Source: Isoetes taiwanensis (Eukaryota > Streptophyta > Lycopodiopsida > Isoetales > Isoetaceae). From it: a stretch of 64,000 nucleotides of DNA. Location of the stretch: positions 28,324,262-28,388,261 of the forward strand of contig JAJEKV010000002.1 of NCBI GenBank assembly GCA_021234155.1. Reading direction: 5' to 3'. Within the stretch, counting starts at the first letter, position 1, and every line of letters begins with the position of its first letter. The notes beneath the pieces are model-generated. The model saw only the letters and a program-made list of their open reading frames with translations, was not told the DNA's origin and did not search any database. Both the position numbers and the translations under genes were made by a program. Positions 14,153-26,091 of this stretch are shown here, one piece after another.

Positions 14153-16434
14153 AGTCCACACTAGCCATAGCAAAAGCTTACTAGCATGACATCTACTCAG
14201 GTCAATCCCTGATGTAGTATTATCAGTCCATACTAGGATCATGATCCTTGATGGCACTGCTATCTTTAGACATCAAGTACTTAGTCCATAACCTATGTTT
14301 AACCGTATCCAATCTTTTTTTCAAAAAACGATATCACAATGACCATATGATTAAGAACAACACCAATCAGATTTGTTCTATCATTCTTTGAGCAATTAAA
14401 TGTTGTTGACAGATCAATCTATTATGCTCAAGCTATTTTATAAAAAGTATTCATAACACAAGCACTTTCTATACAAAAACTCTCATATATTATGTGCCAA
14501 GGGGACTTTTCATTTCAAGGCTTTAAAATTGTCCTTAAAAGCTGCCAATGTCTAATAAAATGACAGACATATTTTGAAACAAGAGAGATAAGTAAGGATC
14601 AGAGCTAAAGAACAACTGTAATGTTAGCAGATCACATATCTGCCTGCAGATCTGCAGTCCCATTATTGTAAATATTAGAGCTTGAAAAAATAAAATGATA
14701 TTACTTGACATGTATCTTTTGATGTAGATAATGTAGAAAAGCTTCTCTACTTGTGCAAATTCGTCCATCATCATAAGTAAAGATTAAAGAAACTTGTCAT
14801 ATAGAATTTGGATGGAAGCACCTTCCAATATATGTTACTCGTCCATTCTTCAGCAAAAACTAATTCTACAAGCAAAGAAAGACACAAAGGGAAGAGAAGC
14901 CTGGTACCTGCAGCCAATCAATACTACGTTAACATGAAAATGGTAATGTAGCAAGGGCCAGAAGGTACAATAGGCTTCTCGGTTCATCACCGGTCACCAT
15001 TTGTATCCTCTTTGCCCATTAATTAGAGAAAGCAAGAAAAATGGATTGTAAAATGAATTTGTAGACTGAAATATACGGATATTATCAGATGTATATGACC
15101 GAACGAACAGAATAAATCTATTTAATCTTTAGTTACTGCAGAAACATGCTATCACGGTAGAGCAAAAAACAAGAATTTTGCCCATGATAATCACATAGCT
15201 TTTGGATTTAGAAAACAGATAGCAAACCTTTTTGCATGTCTTCATATGCTTAGTATAAGAGCATCGTCCATACTATGGTCATACCCTTGTGCCTCATACA
15301 AAGGGCGCCTCATGCAAGAGCATCGTGCATACTATGAGTAAGGCTCTGCCTCATGGTAAAGGGCTTTACAAAAATGCTGTAACCTGTGTCTGATTTAAAC
15401 GGGCATCTATATAATCTTTATACTGCCCTGTATCACGCGGGAAAAACCACTTGTGTGGGCTGTGGCTATTTGCACAGTCTAGTGCTCAGGATATGGAAAT
15501 CTTAGATAGGTTTTCTGCCTTATGTCAGAACATTCATATTCATTTAAATCTATAAGCTATCTTAGACTGCCAATGACTCATATTTTACCTTCGAAATCTA
15601 TGCTTGGAAGGAAAAGTCTCCATCTCGCAGTCAAGCTTCCAACTGGCAAACTGCAGTGCAATGGTATGGCTTACATTTCTGTAAGCTAGAGGCCGCTATC
15701 CATTTCCGTAGCTTTGGATTTTCACTTCTACATCACCCAAATGTAATGAGAAAAAGCAACTTTCCCTTTCGTAGCCAAAAGAAGTCTCTTTTTTCAAAGA
15801 CCATAGGAATAAAGCCACATATCTGCCAAATAAAAAGCTACAAGTGGCATGACATAAAATGCAAGAGCTTTTTCAAGGAAAATTAGGGAACACTCAAACG
15901 TGAGGAACTATAACATGCAAGCCTTTTTTCCTTTTGCCAAATAACAAATGTATAACATGCATGCATGCAAAATCTATAAAATTATAGATTGTGGTATTCC
16001 ATAAGATCAAGGCATGCCCAAGGTAAATAGCCTTGTTAGAATTTTTAGATACAACTCTAGAAAAAACCTGCCATGTGTTAAATACAGGGTAGCAACATGT
16101 CAACATAGACTCATGTGTACTATGGCATTTGCCATGGAAGCACGCAAAGGAAAAAAAAAAAATCTTCTTGCAAACAAAAACCCAAAACCTCTGCGTTTCC
16201 CCCCTCTTTCTTCTTATCCTAGCTGCAGAATCGGAATGGAGATGGAGATGCAGACCCACTTTTCTCCTTGTTTTGTCATGGCACGAGGAAGATCTTCTCC
16301 TTAATACTTCAGTAGCTTGCATTCATGCCAAGAAAGAAATACAGAGGTCCGCGGCAGTTAGTAGCTCTGGATGCAACAAATGAGCCACAATTACGTAAAT
16401 TTATTTGTCTGTGGGTGTAGATTGCAAAGTAGAG
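14149..16434. repeat. Segmental duplication B, copy 2 (longest)
   Basis: It matches 7103-8441 for its first ~1.34 kb and continues past the end of that copy, matching copy 3 up to 16434. Relative to copy 3 it has about 345 extra bases (15816-16161). It holds a module copy near 14908-15017. The part near 16200-16320 (minus strand, a basic frame RRRSSSCHDKTRRKVG) is shared with copy 3 but interrupted differently, so it is not called a gene. Confidence 0.9.
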
Positions 16435-17845
16435 TGGCATTGTAAGAAAAAAAGCCGAGTGGCATAATCCTTTCTAGTAAGACCTTTTGTTTCAACAGAA
16501 CAGTGATATCCAGATCAAACCACCCTGCATATGATGGGTCTTTAATGTTGTTGCCTCTCCATTTCATAGACCATTTAGCTCTTTGCCATAAGTATGTGGA
16601 TCAATCTATTCATCAGCATGGTAAAGGTCTTCCCTTGGGCACATCGGCACTTAGAATATGACGCATGTAGGTAGATTTACAAAATCCCATAGCCAAATGC
16701 ACCTAACATCTGATCCATGTGAGTAGACTTACAATATTCCATAGCCAAGTGCAGCTATATCCTTAAGCCATATGGGTAAGACTACTTCACTGTTGAAGAC
16801 TCCCTGTATTTCTTGATTATCCAGCAAAACTGTACAAAAAACCTTTTCATTATCGTTGAAATTCTTGAGTTCACAGTCACATTGTAGAACATCAAACTGA
16901 GCAGCACATGAAGCGTGAATATCACCTCCTTACTCCAGAGATATGGAAAACTAGTATATTTCCAGTCATAATATAACATTCTCCTGGAATCCGTGACACA
17001 TCAAATTGTAAATTCCAAAATATAAACAGAAAATACAGTTGATACAAGCTAAGTTTTGTAAAAAGTAAGGAAACTGTGCTAGATACTTGAGTCCAAGATA
17101 CAAGTGTCACTGATAAGACCAATGAACAGAAGTTCCTAAAAAAATCCAGTCCACGCTAGCCATAGCAAAAGCCAACTAGTATGACATCTACTCAGGTCAA
17201 TCCCTGATGTAGTATTATCTGCCCACATCTAGATCATAAATCCAGAGTGGCATTTGTATTCTGGGACATCAAGTATATAGGACATATCCTAGCCATGAAA
17301 CATACTCCAAAAAGAAAAATACATAAAGACATCCCAATATGGAAGCTCTTTAATATTAGTGTATGGCCACTTCTCATAATTCGAGTGAATTTGATCAAGA
17401 AAGCCAAAGTAATCAAATTTAGTTCAAGATGGAAGTATAGAATATACATGCAACCTTGAAGAAATAGTAAATGTTTATCATGTGAACAAGTCATCCATGC
17501 TTTTTATGTAGTCCACTGTCATAAATGTGTCTGCACTCCTAATGCATATGTGCAACCATGATCTGTTTAAGATCTCAAAATAGAGCTTGTATCATGTTAA
17601 AAATCTTTACAATGTCAAGCACATCAGAAATCCAGTGCCATATAAGTACGTTTTGTGTACAGCATAATCATCTTAGTAAGATAAGTGCAAGTAAATCCAG
17701 TGTTTCCTGAAAATGCACTGGCTGATATAAGGAAATAACTTATCATGTCCATGTTTTTGTTGTAAGCTCCAAAGCTACGTATCCATCACCATTTCCAGCA
17801 AACTAGAACATTTAAGGAACAAAGAAACGACAAAGAGAAGAGAGG
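16435..17845. other. Non-coding, with decayed start of a B unit
   Basis: No gene is supported. A short A-run followed by a clear match to the beginning of duplication B lies at about 17138-17230, after which similarity fades. Confidence 0.55.
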
Positions 17846-17960
17846 TCCGGTACCTGCAGCCAAACAATACTTTGTTAGCATGATAATGGTAACAAAGCAA
17901 GGGCCAAAAGGTACATATGGGCCTCTCGGTTCATCACCGATTACCCTTTGTAACCTCTTT
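17846..17960. repeat. Recurring ~110 bp module, diverged copy
   Basis: Close to the copies in duplication B: minus strand ATCGGTGATGAACCGAG, then TGTACC, GCTAAC and TTGGCTGCAGGTACC. The GTGATGA word resembles a snoRNA C box, but no consistent D box at the expected distance was found in the set. Confidence 0.6.
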
Positions 17961-18211
17961 GTCCCCAAGTTAAAATTTAATGAAAATAAGAAGTACGAAA
18001 TAAAAATGTATGTACAAGAGCAAGAAAACCAGTGAAAACATTTCAACCAACCATTGGCAACCTTTCAAACCTGTAATCTGCCATAGCAGACATGTACCTT
18101 TGTATTCGAAGGCTGATTCAAGGTCTTCATCTACTTGCATCAGAAAGACCAAAGCCATCACAGTTGTGATCCTGGATGGTTTAAAATATTATTCACATAT
18201 CTTTCGTTGTT

Positions 18212-18445
18212 TTATAGCATGTGCTCCAACAAAGAGCCCATCCATCTATGGGAATACTTGGCCATATTCCTTTCATTCCAAAGTAATTTATGCTTCTTCA
18301 AGCAGCGGTAACAACGCTTCTGTGAACATTTCTCAAGATATCTCATCGTATCCTCTGCTTTATTCTCACAAAGGCGGGAAAATCTCTTACATCTGTACCT
18401 ATTACAGAATCTTAAGTTGAATTCCAGCTTACCATAAAGCCTCCA
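18212..18445 (-). CDS. Candidate Cys-rich exon, unknown protein
   Basis: About 77 codons are open up to a TAA at 18212-18214, with no ATG needed if it is an internal or last exon. The composition looks protein-like: basic and cysteine-rich (FCNRYRCKRFSRLC, then KCSQKRCYRCLKKHK), followed by LLWNERNMAKYSHRWMG. Cys spacing suggests a small metal-binding module, but no named family fits with confidence. It lies on the same strand as the gene at 19725-21442 and could be a downstream part of the same or another transcript. It is bounded on the right by an in-frame TGA. Confidence 0.3.
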   Translation of the reverse strand, partial: WRLYGKLEFNLRFCNRYRCKRFSRLCENKAEDTMRYLEKCSQKRCYRCLKKHKLLWNERNMAKYSHRWMGSLLEHML

Positions 18446-19724
18446 TCAAATCTTTATGAGTATTATGAAAGGAAAATTACCACCGTTTAAAATAAACCGT
18501 CAATCTAGCTTGTGCCAGAATAGTCCCTGCTAAAGCGAATGGTCAATGCTGCAAATCCGTATGCCAATGCCGCATTCAGACCACCGCCATTTTGGGTAGT
18601 GCCAGAGAATCACATCCAAACTCGTGTGGAGCATAGCCCATCTTTCTCATCTTGGAGTAGACTTAGAGTCGCTCTGAGCATTTTAGCTAAACCTAATGCC
18701 ATTTTAATTTTGAAACCATAAAATAAATATGCTATTCGTAATGGATATTTCATGATATATGCAATCAAAGTGTATAATACAATACAAGAAATTTATCGCG
18801 GCGGCCAACATTTCTCTTCCCTACCTACTTCGTATATTTGCGACCATCGCGGGATAGCTGCAAACCAAAAAGGCTGCTTTGAAATTGAATAGCACCAAAG
18901 AATAAGATTGCATTTTATTGTTGCAATATTTTGTTGATGTGGCCTTTGGTACTTCACAAGAAATCGCCACAACCCAAATTTTGACAAATTAAGAAAAACA
19001 TGGATTTTATTGTTGTCATATTTTTGTTGATGTGGATGTCACATGCAATGCATCAAATAGTATTTTTGTTGCTATGGACAATTATGCTGCATCCGCAAAA
19101 TATTGTGATTCCACTATTTCTCACACACATAGCCATGCAACATAAACTCGGGCTTAGTTGTAGAAATGACAAAGAAAATGGTTATTCTAGACCCAATAAG
19201 GTAACGACATGTAAGTGGAAAAAATAGATATTACATACAACCAAATGAAGAAAATGATAGGGTCTGCACGACAGCATTCATTTGGTAGAACAATCTAGTA
19301 CATTGAAGAATCTGTATGAGCTTCTCCAAAGAGAAAGAATTTCAATTTAGCCAGCACTGTGCTGACAGAAGCTGGGTCATCCTTTATAAGTCTAAAACTG
19401 AAATTCTAGTTCCTAAACCCTCTATTACAATTACAAAAACTAAAGCTCCAAAGATCCAAATTGGACATATTTTCGGCTTCCTTTTCTCTCCAAAGTTGGT
19501 AAGCATGTGCGCCATTTTAAAAATGATTGTGGTCTTGTTTGCTCTGCTACATTTAGACGTCCTTACATTCCTTACATGCTCTACGACCAAGAACCTAGAA
19601 TTAAGAATCGGTGTATTTGCACAAAGATACCATATAAACAGCTCTGGCCATTCTGCTATGCCACGATACTGAAGCACAAACAATTTTCTTGCCTACAAAT
19701 TCAAAAAAATATTTGCCTATAAAT
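18446..19724. other. Intergenic or intronic, nothing recognised
   Basis: Several open frames up to ~118 codons exist on both strands but none shows domains, splice support or composition that would favour a gene. Confidence 0.4.
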
Positions 19725-21442
19725 TCAAAGCTGAAGTGCCTGGCTCAAAACTTTGTTGCCATCATCACTTTTTGTGGCTCCAGGATCTTGTTCCAAGAGT
19801 TGATTTTTGAACTTCAGTTGTAACAATTTCATTTCCATTTCAACCATCTGCTTTGTCAAAAGACAGGCAGAGGCTTAGTTAGTTATGCACTAAATATATC
19901 AATCACTATATGCATTTAAGAGGTTGCTAACCTTAACCTCATACTCTGTTGCACATTCAAGGAGAGCTATTTGAAGATCTTCTACCTTTCTTTCTTATAA
20001 ACTGCCTCGGTATCATCTAAGCTCTGCAATGTAGATATATGATGTATTACTACACGAAATATGCAAAACAAAAACGAAGGGATAACAGCAAAAGTATACC
20101 CAACGCAGTGAATTAGATACAGTTTCAGCAAAGGAGGCAATATGGTTTTGCTTGGACATAGAACACTCTGGATTCCTGCTTCATTGAACATCGAACCAAA
20201 TAATTAGAACTCATATTTTAGACTACACAACTAGCTATTTACTTGATTCACAATGTGTTAAGACATAGGATATATCAGTAGAAGCAATAATGTCTTCAGA
20301 GATGTCTGAGCAATGGCCACGGTTTTCCTTCATCCACGGTTTTCCTTCATCTGTGGAGGAGCAATACCCTTCAACCTTCAAGTTCCTTAAATCTATATGT
20401 TGAACTACTTTCCGATGCTGTGCTGCTGATGGTATGTGGGTCACACTTACTTGCCGATGGTCTACATGGTCCACATTTAAGTACTTTCTCATCTCCACAA
20501 CTACTTGCTTCCTCAAAGCTCTTATTTTCATAAATGTTTTGAGTTGGGCCGACATACACTATTTGTTTGGGAGTTAGCACTTTGAAACTTGAGGGGAAAT
20601 TGAAACTTGAGCTGGAACTTGAAAGTTTTGTTTAGTTCCAGCTTCGTCTAGCAATTATCTTCTGGAGGAATTGAGCAGAATGAACAGGTAATGGAAAACC
20701 TCAATGTGGACCAAGATTTAGAGACTATTAATTTTGGACTATAGAAGCAATAAGCTGGAAGAATAAGTTGCTACTTATGGCAAAAAAAAAATGAAAAACA
20801 GGAAAAATAAACGAAAACCCACTTACAAATTTCGTCCCCTTTCTTTAACCTTTTTGACCCCTGCTGGATGCTAGAAGCCTGAATTTCTCTGATTCAATCG
20901 GGCCTTGCTGGGTTCACCAGCTTGAAAAGCCCTTTGAAAAACATCTCACCTTTGTTCTTGAAGCTTGACTCTCAAAAAATACATCTTGAATCCGTTGACA
21001 AATCTTGGGTTCAAATCCTCAGCTGCTATAGCTTTGCTCCTTGGCAGTTTGGAAGGAGCTTGAAAACCAAAACTCACTCGAACAACCTTGCTTTTGGCTA
21101 TGGCAAATGGCAGCTTACAGTCTAGTGATTTGACAAACCACTAAATTGAGAACTATCTCTCTCTATTGACATCAGTGCAGTATCCAGGCTAACGCCAGGT
21201 TGCATGCTAAATCCAGATTTACCTTGCTAGATGTCAGCGAAGGGTAGACCACCAACGAGTCTCAGAGAGAGCAAGACGCCACATTGCTGGCAGATTTTGG
21301 GATCATAAGATTTTACCTGGGAGGCTCTACAGGTTAGGAACTTCCATCGAAGAAAAACAAAAGAGGATGAATCTGTGGAGAAAATGGCCTCTGTGAGTGG
21401 ACATTTTGCGCCCAAGCCCAAGCCCAAGCCTTGCTTTCTCAA
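19725..21442 (-). CDS. Multi-exon host gene, coiled-coil C terminus
   Basis: Not recognised as a named family. Inferred exons: 21317-21442 (donor CAG|GTAAAA), 20950-21121 (donor AG|GTGAGA), about 20243-20640, 20100-20175 (donor TGG|GTATAC), 19932-20023 (donor AAG|GTTAGC) and 19725-19847 ending in TGA. The last three are phase-consistent. They encode NPECSMSKQNHIASF, SLDDTEAVYKKE, EDLQIALLECATEYEVK and MVEMEMKLLQLKFKNQLLEQ, a heptad-like coiled coil. The 20243-20640 exon is Ser-rich (TKLSSSSSSFNFPSSFK, TPKQIVYVGPTQNIYE). Two single-base frame slips are needed, near 20375 and near 19992. The 5'-most exon join is out of phase and less sure. Confidence 0.55.
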
Positions 21443-22406
21443 GCTTCTTCCCTGACTCTTATAGCCGTCCTGCAGTAAGCCCGTTCCCTGGTCGCCTTCT
21501 TAGATCCACTACAGGTCATGTTCTAATAGCTCAACAATTTAGGCTTGTTTACTACCATAGTTCTCTCCAGTCTTGCAACCCGGACCTGCCAAAACCAACA
21601 CAAAGTGCTACTTTGCAAATCGAAAGCCCTAATTTCTGTCGGAATCTTCAGCCGATTGGGCATCCAAGTCCGTGTGTCTATCTGCTGCAACCCTTTTCTT
21701 CTACAAAGCTCTATTCTGCTCTGTTAATCTGTGTCTTCTGTATTTAACGATTTTGGGGGACTTTAGTAGCCCTTCTTTTCTTAGTGATTCGCTGCCTCTC
21801 CGACTCCAATCCCAGCGCATCATAACACATGACATCTAAGACACCATTGGTGCGAACTATCAGATTTGCGGTGGCTTCAACCTGATTCTGAGCTTGGGCC
21901 TTTGCTCCTGTTTTAGCCAATGCATGGGGCTGCGCTTGCTATGGATGCCGGGAAGCTGTCTTAGATGCATAGTTTATATGAGATTTCAGAAAGAATGAGT
22001 TGTTACGCTCATAAGAGAGCCTACTTACGCATTCTGTAGGCCAAACTTGCCCCAATCTCTGCTCTTTAAGTGTGCCTAAGTAGGCCCTGATCATTTGAGT
22101 TTTTTCCATCTTTGTGTTTACCCTGCCAGACTTCTCGATTCCGGTCGGAGCTGGTTCCCGCAGAGGAGTGGTAGCAGGGATGCAAATCTTGCGGACGGCT
22201 TGAATCGCAGCCAGAGAGGGATCGTATGATTGTTTTTTTTTTAATTTCTTTTTTTAGAAGTACAGGTGTTGCGCTCAAATTTTTCTCCGAGACGGAAATA
22301 TTACATCAAACAAAAAATCAAACAGCCCTTATATATGTCATGAAAATCACATACCTTGAAAGTTGCCAAGTATATGCCACAAGTCATATGATGATATATA
22401 AGAAGC
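21443..22406. other. Probable 5' flank of the minus-strand gene
   Basis: A plus-strand frame at 21397-21747 is open for 116 codons but overlaps the first minus-strand exon and has no domain. The rest shows no gene. It is best read as promoter or upstream sequence. Confidence 0.35.
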
Positions 22407-23046
22407 ACGTAATCAACGGTTCCTTCAAATTACGTCATTATTGCTCATAAATTATAAGGCGGAATTTGATAGCGTTATTTAAGCGGCGCCGCTGCCCTCT
22501 TTTTTCCTTCCCCTGTGTTTCAACGAGCAGAGCGGATCATGGAGCTTATCAAATCCCACTTCTACTATCTTAAGAATGGCCTCGTTTTGTGTTGTTTGTC
22601 ACAGACCTCTCATTTCCGGTCTGTTTGTGCATCCTTTTAGCTTGCAATGGCTGATTACTGCACAGTTCGTGCTTCAATCTTGAACCACAAGGTTTCAAGT
22701 GGAAATGGGCATAAATTCTTTCCGGTAAGGCGTCATTTTGCTAATCAGTATAAGATTAAAAGAAAAAGAGGGTTTCGAAGTGGAGAGATGAGAGATCCAG
22801 ATGAGAGATCCAGCAGAGCCATCGCCGAAAACAGAGGTAGATGAGAGATCCAGCAGAGCCATCGCCAAAAACAGAGGTAGATGAGATCCAGCAGATGAGA
22901 GATCCAGCCGATGAGAGATCCAGTAGAGCCATCGCCGAAAAACAGAGGTAGATGAGAGATCCGGCAGAACCATCGCCAAAAACAGAGGTGAAGGGGAGCC
23001 ACGTGTCAATCTGTTAGTGGTAATTTGAAGGAACCGTTGATTACGT
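22407..23046. mobile_element. Inverted-repeat element carrying a minisatellite
   Basis: A perfect 27-bp inverted repeat bounds this 640-bp block: 22407-22433 (begins ACGTAATCAACGG) and 23020-23046 (ends CCGTTGATTACGT). Inside, 22785-22995 is a tandem array of about five units of ~40-45 bp built on agatgagagatccagcagag and ccatcgcc. Size and structure fit a non-autonomous DNA transposon (MITE-like). Apparent repetitive peptides on the minus strand are a by-product of the array. Confidence 0.7.
22785..22995. repeat. Minisatellite (~45 bp unit, ~5 copies)
   Basis: Units share GATGAGAGATCCAGCAGAGC and CCATCGCC(A/G)AAAACAGAGGTA. The middle units are shortened. It lies wholly inside the inverted-repeat element. 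Confidence 0.85.
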
Positions 23047-23048
23047 CC

Positions 23049-23210
23049 GGTAATGCATGCCTGAAAAAAATTCCGGGTATAATTTTCTCGGCGGCACCGC
23101 CAGATTTCGGCTGCGACTTTTCGCGGCTCACTCGCGGGCTCGTGCGCCGCCTCGTCTGGCGGAGCCGCCTCGAAAATTATACGCCGGAATTTTTTCCAGG
23201 CGTGCATTAC
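23049..23210. mobile_element. Fold-back MITE, ~162 bp
   Basis: Both ends read GGTAATGCA(T/C)GCCTG inward. The inverted match extends about 60 bp through AAAAAATTCCGG and TATAATTTTC into the GC-rich centre (GGCGG.GCCGCC-like), so nearly the whole element folds back. It abuts the previous element's right repeat within 2-3 bases. No clear target duplication was seen. Confidence 0.75.
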
Positions 23211-23481
23211 CTAGAACGTTATCATGGTAAGCAAACTCTTTCGTAAACCATGCATGCAAGCCCTTTTGCTTGCAAAAAGCCAAGTGTCTCCATGCATTTA
23301 AAGGAAAATGCATGCAAATGCTTTAACTTTATGGGGAAGAAAATTTTCCACTTCAATGTTTGGACATCTTGGATAACTTAAAACCTTCTACCAATACACT
23401 TTGTCCACTAAGTGCATTAATGAAAGTGGCAAGTTCTACTAGAGTCTCCATATTTATAAGAAAATAAACATGATTATTTAG

Positions 23482-23512
<31 letters not shown>
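23211..23512. other. Short spacer ending in poly-A
   Basis: No gene. It ends in a ~34-base poly-A run at about 23481-23514, directly before duplication B copy 3, as in copy 2. Confidence 0.6.
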
Positions 23513-23517
<5 letters not shown>

Positions 23518-26091
23518 AGTCCACACTAGCCATAGCAAAAGCTTACTAGCATGACATCTCCTCAAGTCAATCCCTGATGTAGTATTATCAGTCCATACTA
23601 GGATCATGATCCTTGATGGCACTGCTATCTTTAGACATCAAGTACTTAGTCCATAACCTATGTTTAACCGTATCCAATCTTTTTTCCAAAAACAGATATC
23701 ACAGTAGACCATATGATTAAGAACAACACCACTGTACTGTTCTATCATTCTTTGAGCAATTAAATGTTGTTGACAGATCAATCTATTATGCTCAAGCTAT
23801 TTTATAAAAAGTATTCATAACACAAGCACTTTCTATACAAAAACTCTCATATATTATGTGCCAAGGGGACTTTTCATTTCAAGGCTTTAAAATTGCCCTT
23901 AAAAGCTGCCAATGTCTAATAAAATGACAGACATATTTTGAAACAAGAGAGATAAGTAAGGATCGAGCTAAAGAACAAGCAGAATGTTAGCGGATCACAT
24001 ATCCGCACCGCAGACTGGCAAATCCCATTATTGTAAATATCGAGCTTGAAAAATAAAATGATATTACTTGACATGTATCTTTTGATGTAGATAATGTAGA
24101 AAAGCTTCTCTACTTGTGCAAATTCGTCCATCATCATAAGTAAAGATTAAAGAAACTTGTCATATAGAATTTGGATGGAATAGAATAGAATAGAATAGAA
24201 TTTTATCGTCCACGGAGGACCAACCGGCCTATGGGACCCAAGTACAAAGAGAGAGCAAGCAGCGTGATTACTACCAGATTAAAAACCCCCCAGAAGGGTT
24301 TTCGAGGAAAAAACCTTAGTAGCAATAAGGATGCCGACATACCGCATGCTTATATACATAATCACAAGTATAACCGAGGTTAATGTCCTGACGGGGGCAT
24401 AACCGAAGTCCGCGTATCTATTACCTCCCGTGAGGTACGATCCCAACAAGCCCTCACGAGGTCGCGGCTCGGTAGCTCATGCAAGGCGATGGGGCACAAC
24501 TAATCGAGTATACCGAGCCCTGATATGCTCGCACGGACGGACAGCCCGAGGGCGGACCTTCATCCTCAATGGCTCTCGCTGACAAAGACGACAGATCGCG
24601 GTCCTCACGCGCCTCCGAATCCATCTCCCCTGCCTCAATGCGGAGGTGGTGTGCACTGTCGGCGAATGGAAGGAATCACCACACTTTTTCATGGGTGCGC
24701 AGTGTAGTGGTGTGGGCCCCTCGTGAGCATGGGATTAACCTCGGCATTCGATAATTTGCCACCTTGACATGTGACAGGGCCTCTCAGATCCCAAAGCTTG
24801 GCCATGAAGCAAGCATCCAAGCTTGAAGCACCTTCCAATATATGTTACTGTCCATTCTTCAAAGAAAACTAATTCCACAAGCAAAGAAAGACACAAAGGG
24901 AAGAGAAGCCCGGTACCGCAGCCAATCAATACTACGTTAGCATGAAAATGGTAATGTAGCAAAGGGCCGAAGGGTACAATAGGCTTCTGCTTCATCACCT
25001 GTCACCATTTGTATCCTCTTTGCCCATTAATTAGAGAAAGCAAGAAAAATGGATTGTAAAACGAATTTGTAGACCGAAATACACCTGATATTATCGATGT
25101 ATATGACCGAAATCCAAACGTAATAAATCTATTTAATCTTTAGTTACTTGCAGAAACATGCTATCACGGTAGAGCAAAAAAAGAAATTTTGCCCATGATA
25201 ATCACATAGCTTTTGGATTTAGAAAAACGGATAGCAAACCTTTTTGCATGTCTTCATATGCTTAGTATAAGAGCATCGTCCATACTATGGTCATACCCTT
25301 GTGCCTCATACAAAGGGCCTCATGCAAGAGCATCGTGCATACTATGAGTAAGGCTCGCCTCATGGTAAAGGGCTTTACAAAAATGTCGTAACACATTAAT
25401 CGATTTAAACGGGCATCTATATAATCTTTATATCGCCTCAGATCACGGGAAAAAACCACTTGTGTGGGTCCGTGGCTATTTGCACGTCTAGTGCTTTCCG
25501 GATATGGAAATCTTAGATAGGTTTTCTTTCCTTATGTCGAACATTCATATTCATTTAAATCTATAAGCTATCTTAGACCGCCAATGACTCATATTTTACC
25601 TTTAAATCTATGCTTGGAAGGAAAAGTCTCCATCTCGATCAAGCTTCAAACCGGCAAACTGCAGTGCAATGGTATGGCTTACATTTCTGTAAGCTAGAGG
25701 CCGCTATCCGTTTCCGTAGCTTTGGATTTTCACTTCTACATCACCCAAATGTAATGAGAAAAAACAACTTTCCCTTTCGTAGCCAAAAGAAGTCTCTTTT
25801 TTCAAAGACCATAGGAATAAAATCTTCTTGCAAACAAAAACCCAAAACCTCTGCGTTTCCCCCCTCTTTCTTCTTATCCTAGCTGCAGAATCGGAATGGA
25901 GATGAAGATGCAGACCCACCTTTCTCCTTGTTTTGTCATGGCACGAGGAAGATCTTCTCATTAATACTTCAGTAGCTTGCATGTATGCCAAGAAAGAAAT
26001 ACAGAGGTCCGCGGCAGTTAATAGCTCCGGATGCAACAAATGAGCCACAATTACGTAAATTTATTTGTCTGTGGGTGTAGATTGCAAAGTG
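23513..26091. repeat. Segmental duplication B, copy 3, interrupted by a LINE
   Basis: It matches copy 2 (14149-16434) in the same orientation. It is split at 24175-24827 by a LINE 3' fragment and lacks about 345 bases present in copy 2 (junction near 25820). Between 23950 and 25660 almost every difference from copy 2 is at CAG, CTG or CCG/CGG. It holds a module copy near 24905-25022. Confidence 0.9.
24175..24827 (-). mobile_element. 5'-truncated LINE 3' end with (TTCTA)n tail
   Basis: An insertion of about 653 bp into duplication B: the sequence ggatggaa is interrupted and resumes as gaagcacc at 24828, giving a short GAA-type target overlap. Read on the minus strand it ends in four to five ATTCT repeats, a microsatellite-like LINE tail. 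About 115 bp before the tail it carries the structured motif AAGGTTTTTTCCTCGAAAACCC shared with two insertions at 53.7 and 57.2 kb (only part quoted elsewhere). Its 5' part resembles the LINE at positions 60-120, and frames here are basic and broken. Confidence 0.65.

Noticed and set aside
22695-23207. 170-codon repetitive minus-strand protein
   Set aside because: It is the translation of a minisatellite and a fold-back element.
24280-24330. Hammerhead or other known self-cleaving ribozyme in the shared structured motif
   Set aside because: The conserved hammerhead core (CTGA.GA and GAAA in the right order) is absent on both strands.
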